Positions 1 through 8,780 of a stretch of DNA of 15,204 nt are shown in pieces. This DNA comes from Zancudomyces culisetae (Eukaryota > Kickxellomycota > Harpellomycetes > Harpellales > Legeriomycetaceae). Below the pieces are notes generated by a model that saw nothing but the letters and a program-made list of their open reading frames with translations, searched no databases and was not told where the DNA came from. The stretch is from the NCBI GenBank assembly GCA_001969505.1, contig LSSK01000951.1, positions 1-15,204 of the forward strand, given 5' to 3'. Numbering within the stretch: position 1 is the stretch's first letter; each line of letters begins with the position of its first letter. A program made the position numbers and the translations under genes.

Positions 1-1275
1 ATGTTAAGTGAAATATATATCGCTATCTGTAATCAATAGTAAAAAAGAAAGAAAAGGTTCTATTTTAGAACTGTGGCGATTGGCTATGGTTTATGGCATT
101 TATAAAATGTTTTACCACATTTTTTCCTAGAACCAAGTCAATTTTTAGGACACCCAATTTATTACATATGGACAACTTGAAAATCTACCTCCGAATTACC
201 TAATACAGAATTTATGTAAACTGAAAACCCGATCTATTGAAAATGCAGTGGCCATTTTTTCACAACTCTCTCTACATAATCAATGGGTCTTAGTAAACGC
301 CATAAGAACACTTATCACAGCTGATCTATTAATAATAGTGAGAAAGATATTCCTTTTTTGTTAGATGAATTTATAAATCGATAAAGATATTCCAAATCCA
401 AATATAAAAGGAAAGTTTTCAGAATTTTTTGCAGTGGTATTTGAGAAATTTAAAGGTTAAGGTTCTAGTGCCTCAATTACATTCCCATTTTGGTTTTCGA
501 TTAGCACTCGTTTTACAAACTTCGAGAGGCACATATTTTTAGATACAATGAGATATAAAAAGCTCTAGAAATATATTTCCCAAGTTGAAGCAAAACAATG
601 GGTTGTGGTGCTCACCAAGATTTTTCAAACATATAAAAAAATGTTTTGAAATACACATGACACTGAGAGGAATAATAAGCCAATTGTGCGTGGCGTAATA
701 TCTTCAACTTGATCATAACATTACCTAGAAGATGCATATTTGTTAAATACGGGTGTATTTGGTAGCTTGAACCAACCCAAGGCCAAGGGTTATATATTTT
801 TTTCTCAAACAAGTTCCCAATTCTTAGTTTTTTATATCCTTAGCACGTTAAAAAGCTGGAATTACCATAAAACAAAAGGTATAAAACATCTGTTCTTTTT
901 GGTGCAACTATTGGTATATTATTTTTTAAAAAAAGGCAAATGCACGGGTTTTGGATAACTGGTAACATAGCTAATGTGTACACCCCTCCGATATTTACAA
1001 AACACATCCAACAACTAATTTTTTCTCAATTAACACCCACTAATTTAAGATTGATTATAATTAGTTAGTCATAAGGGTCTATAGAACTCGATTTAATAAA
1101 AAAGAACCAACGTTCTATGAAAAAAAATTTAACTCATTATTAACTGCTTTTAGTCAATAAAGCACCAAACTGTTCTTTTTTTTATTATTAGGAATCTACG
1201 AAAATAATGTGGCATCAATAGCCATAGTAATATGGCGATATAAATGTATAAAAACAACACTTTGTCCATTTGTTT
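1..1275. other. AT-rich spacer with no intact gene; possible decayed reading frame
   Basis: I see no intact gene here. The forward frame containing base 2 is poor in stop codons from about 8 to 958. It carries stops at 128, 146, 362, 374, 458, 566, 647, 710 and 716, with open stretches at 149-361 (71 codons), 461-565 and 719-955. Pieces such as RSIENAVAIFSQLSLHNQ and VEAKQWVVVLTKIFQTYKK read like helical protein, but I cannot assign a family. It could be an old pseudogene or chance in AT-rich DNA. From 959 to 1275 I see only AT-rich sequence. Confidence 0.25.
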
Positions 1276-1280
1276 AAAAC

Positions 1281-1288
1281 TGACGTCA
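1281..1288. promoter_or_regulatory. CRE-type bZIP site TGACGTCA
   Basis: TGACGTCA is the consensus site of ATF/CREB bZIP factors. Its flanks extend it to the 10-bp perfect palindrome CTGACGTCAG (1280-1289). It lies about 230 bp upstream of the P450 start and 190 bp upstream of its TATA box, a normal place for an upstream activating or repressing site. Binding by a bZIP factor is inferred from the motif alone. Confidence 0.5.
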
Positions 1289-1305
1289 GTACAGTTATAT
1301 ACATA

Positions 1306-1363
1306 ACATGTTCGGAGAGGCTATCTTTCATAAAAAAAAAATCCTCGCCTCCCGAACTCATGT
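1306..1363. repeat. Imperfect inverted repeat in the P450 promoter
   Basis: The left arm (1306-1321, ACATG then TTCGGAGAGGC) and the right arm (1347-1363, whose reverse complement is ACATGAGTTCGGGAGGC) differ by a 2-base insertion and one substitution. The spacer is about 25 bases and includes a 10-base A tract. It could be a dimeric regulator site or a cruciform/hairpin. The GC-rich arms stand out from the AT-rich surroundings. The decamer CCTCCCGAAC inside the right arm recurs at 5678-5687. Confidence 0.4.
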
Positions 1364-1475
1364 ATTACATCAACCCGAATATTTTTATTTGGCCTTACTT
1401 TAACTAAACCGAGGAGACTAAGGCATTTTTGTCTTGGTATCGATTATTCTGGAACGAAAGAGTATTAAAAAAACG

Positions 1476-1485
1476 TATATAAAAG
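1476..1485 (+). promoter_or_regulatory. TATA box of the P450 gene
   Basis: TATATAAAAG lies 31-40 bp before the ATG at 1516. A conventional start site about 30 bp downstream would leave a leader of only about 10 nt for that ATG, or about 90 nt for the in-frame ATG at 1594. The box is clear; which ATG it serves is not. Confidence 0.55.
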
Positions 1486-1515
1486 CAGACAGAAGCAAAA
1501 AATTACACCAAGGCG

Positions 1516-3237
1516 ATGAATAGAGCCATTATATTAAACGCAACTCTAGCATGTAACTTTTTCGAAAAGGGCAGTGTTGGTCTAATAGAAGAAATGGAAA
1601 GGAACACAAAAGGTGGTGCTAAGACAGGGGTATTAGAATTAGTTATAAAGACTATATTTAGGACAATAAAACGAACACAAGCGTACAAACTTTTGATCAC
1701 TCTCTACAACTTTGTTCAAAGCTATTTTCTGTTTATACTTATACCGGTATTTCTGGGTAAACTGATATGGTATATATTTGAATATGGGAAACGGGAAGAT
1801 AGTATCCCAAGTGCTTTAATAAAAAGTTGTAAACTGATCATATGTGGGTACATTCTATTAAAAATATCAATACACACAACAAGGACCACCATTATAAAAT
1901 TTGCACAACCATATGGTCTCAAGCCAGAGTATATGGATGAAATGAAAAAAAGTGAGATACTGAAGCTTATAAAAGAAAATCCTGAAAGTCTGAACGAAAG
2001 AGTGTATAAGGGCGAAAAATGCGACAGATATAGTGTGTGTGGTAAATTCCTCGAAGAGTATTTAGTTTATCCAGCAGCGTTATTAAACAATACTAGAGCG
2101 CATTTCGAAGACTCCAATTTGTTACATTCGAGCTTACTCGGCATAGAAGGAAAATATAAGCAATACGAGCGCTTATTTGCATACTATACCTCAAATGTAG
2201 ATCTTAAAGAGTATATCATGGAAAGCCAACAGATCTTAGCGAACAGAATTAAACTTTCTATGCACGTTAGAGGTAAAGCAGACCATGTTGGAGGGGTATT
2301 TATGCATAACCCAAAGGCATTTATTCTAGATATTATGGGAATGGTTATGCAAGTGCGTATGTTTGGAAAGGAGTCGGTTATGAACAAAGAACTTACACTT
2401 TCGGTACTAAAAATTGCCAACCCTCCGAGCAAAAACAAATTTGCGCATGCAATCGAACTGCTTGCGTATTACCATCGATTTAATACAAGCAGTTGTATTC
2501 CAGCATATTTGGATCAAGAGCTGAATAGGAAGTTGTATACAAAGAACAGCACCACTCCGCGTGACATTGTTCAGTTTTTGAGTGAGAACCCAGAAGTATT
2601 TGATTTAAAGGATAGGAAACTTATATCATATACTGTTCGATCAATAATAACTGTAGGGATAGAGATACTTCAGCCCAGAATTCAGAGCATTATAACTGAA
2701 GTTGCGCTTAGATCCAGTGTTTATAAAGATCTGCTGATGGAACAGATGCGAATCAAAAAGCACTACGGGACAACTATTCTGTATGAACATCTGGACAAAA
2801 TGGAAATCTTGGATGCTGTTATAAAAGAGACCATCAGATGCACTGGATCTCAGCACTATATGAGTCGATGGACGACCAAAGACGTTGTTTTGTCAAACGG
2901 GAAAACAATTCCAGCTAAAAACCTTGTATCATTTAATCTCTACGTTCACCATCTCAACAAATCACTTTTTGGAAACAATCCCGAAACTTTTAATTACAAA
3001 AGACATCTTGCATCGAAAACCAAACTCAAAGATATATCAATTGAAAATGTTATTTGGGGGATTGGACCTAGAATGTGTCTTGCTCGTAAGTTTTCAATAG
3101 CTGTAATGAAGTTGGTATTGGCTATAATTATTAGGAACTACTCTTTTTTTCCATTAACCAGACCCAAAAATAATATAGTAGTTGATCCATTTTGTGAAGA
3201 AAGAAAAAATGTTGGGATCTATTTTGTTCCACACTAG
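1516..3237 (+). CDS. Divergent cytochrome P450 monooxygenase
   Basis: Uninterrupted frame of 573 codons. Membrane-bound P450s use electrons from NADPH-P450 reductase at the ER to put oxygen into a lipophilic substrate. Visible parts: a hydrophobic anchor at about 61-88 and a second hydrophobic stretch at about 104-120; a C-helix-like segment near 213-221 (KYKQYERLF) without the usual Trp; an I-helix centre VGIEI at 380-384; the K-helix ExxR motif E438-R441; a PERF-like segment at 489-498 (PETFNYKRHL); and the heme loop WGIGPRMCLA at 514-523 with Cys521 as axial ligand. The segment DVVLSNGKTIPA after the K helix recalls fungal ent-kaurene-oxidase-like P450s, but I cannot name a CYP family or substrate. 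Oddities: the I-helix Thr is replaced by Ile384, the heme-loop Phe by Trp, and the Gly after Cys-x by Ala. The anchor sits unusually far from Met1, so Met27 (base 1594) is an alternative start. Signature motifs make the P450 call firm; catalytic activity is uncertain. Confidence 0.88.
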   Translation: MNRAIILNATLACNFFEKGSVGLIEEMERNTKGGAKTGVLELVIKTIFRTIKRTQAYKLLITLYNFVQSYFLFILIPVFLGKLIWYIFEYGKREDSIPSALIKSCKLIICGYILLKISIHTTRTTIIKFAQPYGLKPEYMDEMKKSEILKLIKENPESLNERVYKGEKCDRYSVCGKFLEEYLVYPAALLNNTRAHFEDSNLLHSSLLGIEGKYKQYERLFAYYTSNVDLKEYIMESQQILANRIKLSMHVRGKADHVGGVFMHNPKAFILDIMGMVMQVRMFGKESVMNKELTLSVLKIANPPSKNKFAHAIELLAYYHRFNTSSCIPAYLDQELNRKLYTKNSTTPRDIVQFLSENPEVFDLKDRKLISYTVRSIITVGIEILQPRIQSIITEVALRSSVYKDLLMEQMRIKKHYGTTILYEHLDKMEILDAVIKETIRCTGSQHYMSRWTTKDVVLSNGKTIPAKNLVSFNLYVHHLNKSLFGNNPETFNYKRHLASKTKLKDISIENVIWGIGPRMCLARKFSIAVMKLVLAIIIRNYSFFPLTRPKNNIVVDPFCEERKNVGIYFVPH

Positions 3238-3350
3238 ATTATATCTTTTATTTGTATTTTTTTTAGACCTCTCTACATTATATTTATGTTAGTTGTACTT
3301 TAGAATGTGTTTCTATACCATAATTTAACCTTTACACAATTTAAAACTTT

Positions 3351-3356
3351 AATAAA
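3351..3356 (+). terminator. Candidate poly(A) signal of the P450 gene
   Basis: AATAAA lies 114 nt after the P450 stop codon in a T- and A-rich stretch. The spacing suits a fungal 3' end, but this hexamer is common in such AT-rich DNA. Confidence 0.3.
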
Positions 3357-4697
3357 TTCGCATTTTTTATACTGCTATATATTCCATTACATTAAACAAA
3401 AAGCTGGATTGTTTTAATTAAAGATTGAGACGTTGTTGTGTTTAAATAAAAAGAGAAGAATGCTCTTAATAATGTAGTATAAGTATACCACATGCAAATG
3501 GGAAACTAAATGGTATTGATACTTAGAACCATAATGTTTGATTTTGCCTCTAGAACGCAAAGACTCTTTTAGGACGAAAAAAACACACATTGTATTTAAT
3601 TATATAAAGTGTGCGCCATTTAATTAACGTAAAAGAAAGGAATACTGTTAATACTGTTCAAATCTTTACAAAAAGATAATTTTTTAAACACAAGTGCAGC
3701 CTTCAAAACTAAGAAAGCAAAGGCAACGTCAAAAGTAAGAAAAGTATTAATTGCACAAGAAGTATAGAGAAAATCATAGAATCATATGATTAAGTTAATT
3801 TACTACCCAATTTCTGATTCTTCCTCCTCCTCCTCCTCGCTGGACAAAATTTTGTTGGAATTAGCAAGAGCTTTGGCTCAAAGCTAGCTGAAAATAATCG
3901 TACTATTATCTTTTCAATAAACAGAAAATACTGATTTAGTTAAATGCAGTATTTACTTATTCAATCAGAAAGTGGTGGGGGTTGGAGGTGGTGTTCGAGG
4001 AAAGCATGGATTGAGTGGGAAAATTGCGATATTTTTCGGAAAATGCAGGTTAAAAAAGATACTCATAAACATTGAATTTTATTATTTGCAAATAAATTAA
4101 TTTTTCAAATGAAAAAATAATAAGTTCAGATTGAGATTTGTTTATAAAATACTAAAGATAATCCTAGAGACTGAACACTATTAAAAATAAAAAAATTGAT
4201 GGAATGGAAATATACTTGATTTACTAATATTTGATACGAACCAATTAACAAAAGTATTCATGACACAAATCAGGTTGAATATAATATTTTGTAAAATTTA
4301 CATAAATTTATTATTTATTGCTGATTCGATTTAATATATTATTTTGATTTGATTTATTGTATTGTACATTAGATAACACTTTATAATATTTATAACTATC
4401 CAATAAATTATTTAATATGTAAATCAATATTAAAAAAGCCTATAATACATATTTTTTTTTCGATAAATGGATTTATTAAGTATACATCACATAAAACAAA
4501 TCTATAATACAAATCCCGCATTTGTTTTTTCATTTCAAGTGCCCTAGTAAAAGAACTGTAAAATTTCAGCAAAAAAAAAACCCCCCAAAAACGAAATGGT
4601 TGATAAAAGCGGATTGATAGCAAGAATACATATTCTCATGAGTGAAAGCAAAAAAATATAGTAAGACGTATAAGACATGTAAATAGACAGGTGATCT

Positions 4698-4802
4698 AGG
4701 TTGGGTTGGGTTCGGTTGGGTCGGGTCGGGTTAGAACGAATCGGATTGGATTGGATTGGATTGGATTGAATTGAATTGAATCAAGTTGGCTTGTGTTAGG
4801 TT
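4698..4802 (+). repeat. Degenerate pentanucleotide array, 21 units in one register
   Basis: Cutting every 5 bases from 4698 gives AGGTT, GGGTT x2, CGGTT, GGGTC x2, GGGTT, AGAAC, GAATC, GGATT x5 (4743-4767), GAATT x2, GAATC, AAGTT, GGCTT, GTGTT, AGGTT. There are no insertions or deletions over 105 bases, and nearly all units fit purine-purine-N-T-pyrimidine. The left part has GGG runs at 4703, 4708, 4718, 4723 and 4728 with loops of 2, 7, 2 and 2 bases, which fits a G-quadruplex on the + strand. It is most simply an aged microsatellite whose units diverged by point mutation and local re-expansion. Confidence 0.85.
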
Positions 4803-5128
4803 GGGGGAAGAGGCTAATAGATTTAATTCTCCAGTTCCCTTTCAAAACATTTAGTTTGCAATTCATAATATGGTAATGTGATTTTCAATTTGCACATATA
4901 TCAAGCAAAAAGTAATAGGCTATAGGACGGATAAAATTTGTGGAAAAGAGAAGATTGGGGGGATGAACTAAAGAGGAAAACGTTGTTTTTCAGTATACAT
5001 CAAAAAAAAAACGAAAGGATGCTGGATTGGGAAGGATCAAAAAAATAAAATAAAAAGTAGCTCAGGCTATTTTACTGGTTGTATTTTTCGGAAACTGCTA
5101 ATTAGTAGGAAAGCAAAGTTTTAGTTGC

Positions 5129-5152
5129 GGTTTTGGTTTTGGTTTTGGTTAT
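5129..5152 (+). repeat. (GGTTTT)3 hexamer repeat plus GGTTAT
   Basis: Three exact GGTTTT units and one variant unit. It is a short microsatellite in the spacer and could form a two-layer G-quadruplex. No function can be read from it. Confidence 0.6.
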
Positions 5153-6187
5153 TGGAGGATAGTATTTGCAAGGGTTCTTTTATTTCAAATACAATTTTTC
5201 TTTTTGCAATACTAGATTCTGAATCAATCAGCTTGTGGATAAACTAATACGAATTTGTAAAAATAGTATACTTTACAAAAATTTACAAACTTTAGGGCTT
5301 TTTTTTTGCTTTAACAAGAAAAAAATGCACTTAAAAGAGTAAAGAACATGGCGTTGTAGTCATAGTAATTCTAAAACTAGTTATTTGGAAGCGAATAAAA
5401 ATGGATGAAAAAAAAAGGTGTAAAAGTATTGTAAAATGTTTGACAGAAAACGTGTGCTTTTACGTCAAGACGCTTTTTCTTATCTTGCCTGATTTTAAAG
5501 AAGCATTACAAGTAACGGTAGTGATGATGTATATTTCACAATAACATAGAAAGTAACACAGAGTTTAGAGATACAAAGCATACACAAGGATATAATAAGC
5601 AAAGCCAATAGGGTGATTTGTGGATGGTTCGGTCTGATTTAAATAAAATATTGGGAAAAATGGAGAAGATGCGGATACCTCCCGAACTTTTAAATGAAAT
5701 ATGGTAATAATACATTTTTGTTGAAAGAGTAGGGTATGGTTGGGGGGAGGAGGTAAAGGGGATTTGTTACCCAAGTACGTATATTTTTTGTTTTTTGTTT
5801 TTTATTTTTTTGGGTAAATGAAACATAAAAGATATGGACAAAAATATAAAGTAAAAAGTAAATAAATAAAAATATCACGAGAATTGTGGTTTGTGTTGTT
5901 TTAAAATATTGGGATGGTTTTTATCTATATACATTTTAATTGGCAAAAAGTGAGAAAAAAAACACATATAAAAAGATACTGGGTAGACGAATTATAAAAA
6001 AGAGTAAAGAAAAACTCAAAAAGTTATTGAACCTTTAATTGAATACTAAAAACTCTGTTGTACCTACTAAACTAGCAATAGAATATACCTTATTTTCCTT
6101 TCTGCGTAACACTAGCCCTAACAAAAAAAAAACGGACCAGTGTATTAAATAATAGAACGCCATCACTCATTAGTAACGAAATTATAG

Positions 6188-6195
6188 TATATAAA
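6188..6195 (+). promoter_or_regulatory. TATA box of the tyrosinase gene
   Basis: TATATAAA lies 116-123 bp upstream of the tyrosinase ATG. Start-site usage about 30 bp downstream would give a leader of about 85-90 nt, rich in A and T and free of ATG. The same octamer precedes the gene at 10055 at a similar distance. Confidence 0.5.
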
Positions 6196-6310
6196 CTCTA
6201 GAAGCGATCAATAGATTAATTAGCATAGAGCTTTATATATTTAAGTATCCAGTTAATATCAACAATAGAAAATTTGGAAATAAAGCAATATAATAGTGCA
6301 ATAATTTAAA

Positions 6311-7780
6311 ATGAAGTTTACAGCAACATTGGGAGCGGTAGCGGCAACATTGGCATTGGGAGTAAATGCACAAGGATGTAGCCAAACAATAGTTCGAAAG
6401 GAGATCAGAAACGTAAGCCCAGACGAGTGGTCATACTATTCATATGCACTCTACAGAATGAACAAGAATGGTTGGTTTGCGTGGTATAGTTCAATCCACG
6501 ACAGAAATGCAGGAGACATTCATGGAGTAGCAGTGTTTTTGCCATGGCATCGAGAATTTGCCAACCAGTTTGAGCTTACAGCCAGACAATTCTATCCATA
6601 TTTTGCATTGCCATACTGGGATGCAGCACGTGATTTCTCATTCCCAATAGCCAGTCCAGTGTTGACATACAAGTACTTGGGAGGAGACGGAAACAGAGCA
6701 AATAACGGGTGTGTGACTAACGGACCTCAGGTAGGATGGACGATGGGTTATCCAAACAACGCTTGTCTGCATAGACGCTTCAGCAACGGAGACGGAACAA
6801 TTCCCTCATGGCAAAGTCCTGAAGATGTCACCAGATTGATCCAAACCAGTTCAAGCTTTGGAGCCTTTGCTCCAGGTCTTGAAGGTGGTATTCACGCTGC
6901 TGTACATAACGGAATTGGTGGTGATATGGCTACCATGTGGTCTCCAAATGATGTTGCCTTCTTTTTGCATCACGCCAATATCGATCGTATTTGGTGGAAA
7001 TGGCAAAACTCAAGATCTGGAAACATGTACAGCTACTCTGGCAGAAACAGCAACGGTAGTTCTGCTCAGTTGTCTGATAATATTCCTGTATTCGGCGGTT
7101 CTGTACAAAGCAAAATGGTTGTTGGTCAAAACTCCTACTGCTATTCATATGATGACAACGGTTCTCTCTCTAAACGTGATGAAATGGTTCCTAGCACCAA
7201 CACCCCTGTCATTAGCAATCCTCAAATGAATTTGGCTACTGCTTTGTCTTACTCTTTGTTGCAGAAATACTTCCCATTGCTTGCCGACAGCTCTCCCGCA
7301 AACACAAACTCTGTTGATCTGCCAAATGGAGTTTCTCAAAAGGCCACTCAATTCGCTAACGCTGCTGCTAAAATAATCGAAGATATTGTCAACAATTCCC
7401 ACCATGCCTCTTCTCATTCATCTGCTTCTGCCTCTGCTCCTTCTGCTTATGCTGTTTCTCTCGCTGCTTCCTCCTCTAATGCCAACAACTCTACTGCTGT
7501 TAAGGTTCCTGTAGTCTCTGACACTATTGCTTCTTCAACTGTTGCTACTGCTAACTCTGTAAACTTGGAAGCTCCTCCTGTCGCTGCTGCTGCAAACTCT
7601 TCATCTTCCGATTTGAGTCAGCTTACCAGCAACTACAAGATGCCTTATCCTGCTCGCATCCCTGAACACTGGCTAACCATGCACGGTATTGATCTTGCTG
7701 TTTATGAAGCTGAATACCAAAAATCTATCCAGTTTGTTGATGATTTGAACAATGCTGGCTATGTTTCCCCATATATTTAA
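6311..7780 (+). CDS. Secreted tyrosinase (type-3 copper polyphenol oxidase)
   Basis: 489 aa. Tyrosinases oxidise phenols and catechols to o-quinones with a dinuclear copper site, feeding melanin formation or protein cross-linking. Residues 1-20 form a signal peptide ending GVNA before Gln21. CuA ligands are probably His63, His71 and His80 (the last in FLPWHREF); CuB ligands are His195, His199 and His221 (in AFFLHHANIDRIWW). The core ends at YCYSY (276-280), like the tyrosine motif of fungal tyrosinases, followed by Lys288-Arg289, a Kex2-type site that would release a C-terminal part. About 361-440 is Ser/Ala-rich and low in complexity; 441-489 is a compact tail (RIPEHWLTMHGID). Odd points: Asp69 replaces the Cys two residues before the second CuA His, so no Cys-His thioether; Ala196 follows the first CuB His where monophenolase-active enzymes often have Asn; Val215 replaces the Pro of the DP signature. 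Alanine codons change from GCA/GCG to GCT/GCC along the gene. The ATG is the first after the TATA box. Family call firm; substrate unknown. Confidence 0.93.
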   Translation: MKFTATLGAVAATLALGVNAQGCSQTIVRKEIRNVSPDEWSYYSYALYRMNKNGWFAWYSSIHDRNAGDIHGVAVFLPWHREFANQFELTARQFYPYFALPYWDAARDFSFPIASPVLTYKYLGGDGNRANNGCVTNGPQVGWTMGYPNNACLHRRFSNGDGTIPSWQSPEDVTRLIQTSSSFGAFAPGLEGGIHAAVHNGIGGDMATMWSPNDVAFFLHHANIDRIWWKWQNSRSGNMYSYSGRNSNGSSAQLSDNIPVFGGSVQSKMVVGQNSYCYSYDDNGSLSKRDEMVPSTNTPVISNPQMNLATALSYSLLQKYFPLLADSSPANTNSVDLPNGVSQKATQFANAAAKIIEDIVNNSHHASSHSSASASAPSAYAVSLAASSSNANNSTAVKVPVVSDTIASSTVATANSVNLEAPPVAAAANSSSSDLSQLTSNYKMPYPARIPEHWLTMHGIDLAVYEAEYQKSIQFVDDLNNAGYVSPYI

Positions 7781-8265
7781 GCTCTTCGTTATTCCGGTTT
7801 ATCCGTTATTCTTTATCTCTATTATCATTCATCCTGATGATTATCGTATCTTTACTATTAATTTGGTATCATTAAACTATTTTTTAACAAAATATAGTAC
7901 AAGTTGATTTTTTTTTTTAGTAATATGGAATACTTCTTTATTATTTAAAAAAGACCCCTCAAGGATTTGGAGAAGTTCAAACTGGATAATACTTATTAGT
8001 ACTACAAAACTCGATTTTTCTTATGAACTTTTAAAGCTGTAGCCTTGTCTATGAATTTGTCTGTAATAAGAAACTCTGATCCAATTGTGGTGAGTACTAT
8101 TCTCTATTTTAGAGTAACAATTAATTAAATCCCTGATATGCACAGTTTTGTTTAACCATTAAAGATTTTGTATTAAAAATAACTAATACTAGTTTTTAGG
8201 CTACCAAGCAGTCAAATAATAAGTGGATTGTCCTAATGTGTAGTCAACATTTATAATCCCAATGA

Positions 8266-8292
8266 CTTGTCATTTTGCTAAAATATGACAAG
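8266..8292. repeat. Short inverted repeat, 8-bp stem
   Basis: CTTGTCAT (8266-8273) and ATGACAAG (8285-8292) are perfect inverted copies around an 11-base loop. They could be a paired protein-binding site or an RNA hairpin in the distal tyrosinase 3' region. A stem this short can arise by chance. Confidence 0.3.
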
Positions 8293-8780
8293 ATAATGTC
8301 TGATATTATAAAAGAAAAGAAAATGGGAGGGGGGGAGGGGGTGAGCAGTAGAAAACAGAGGGAATGACTACTTTTTTAAAAGTATAATAACGTATAGTTG
8401 AAAGTCTAGAGATACAATATTGAGATTACAAGTCGGGCTTTGTGGGTTTAGGTTGTTGAGAATCGTTTAAAAAATAGTATGACATGCGATAAACCACAGT
8501 TTTGTCGAGGAGTAAAACTTTGGCATATATGAGCGCAATACAATTGTTTATATGTATATTATAGGTAGTTTGCAAAGCTTATTTGTTGGTTTTGATTAAT
8601 TAAACAGAATATGATATACCAGATTCATAAAGTAATGATCGGGCTTGAGACTTTTAGAGCTTTATTGCATACCAGGATTATACACAGTATATTAGAGTTA
8701 ACATAATTACATTAGTTCAAATATGTGTTTTTTTTATTTGAGTTTTAATAATGTACTCTTGATTAGCTGGAGTGTTGAAG

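Larger units (their letters stand above)
3238..6187. other. Intergenic spacer, about 2.9 kb, no gene recognised
   Basis: Apart from the P450 3' end and the tyrosinase promoter at its edges, I find no coding frame with a recognisable domain and no tRNA. The longest frames are about 60-70 codons and AT-composed. The spacer holds micro-repeats: (TCC)6 at 3822-3838, a G-rich tract at 3972-3993, A10C6 at 4561-4576, the pentamer array at 4698-4802, (GGTTTT)3 at 5129-5146, another G-rich tract at about 5740-5760, and T-rich runs at about 5785-5812. A 12-bp palindrome, AATCATATGATT, is at 3780-3791. Confidence 0.6.

Noticed and set aside
3807-3876. Minus-strand reading that ends like an acidic protein tail (SSEEEEEEESEIG and stop)
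   Set aside because: The glutamates come from the (TCC)6 microsatellite, and TGA and TAG stops lie just upstream in the same frame; no convincing splice site joins it to a longer frame.
4408-4623. Minus-strand frame of 71 codons
   Set aside because: AT-driven composition, includes the A10C6 run, no motif and no conserved look.
6858-7229. Second + frame of 123 codons inside the tyrosinase gene
   Set aside because: It overlaps the copper-B coding region in another frame and only shadows it.
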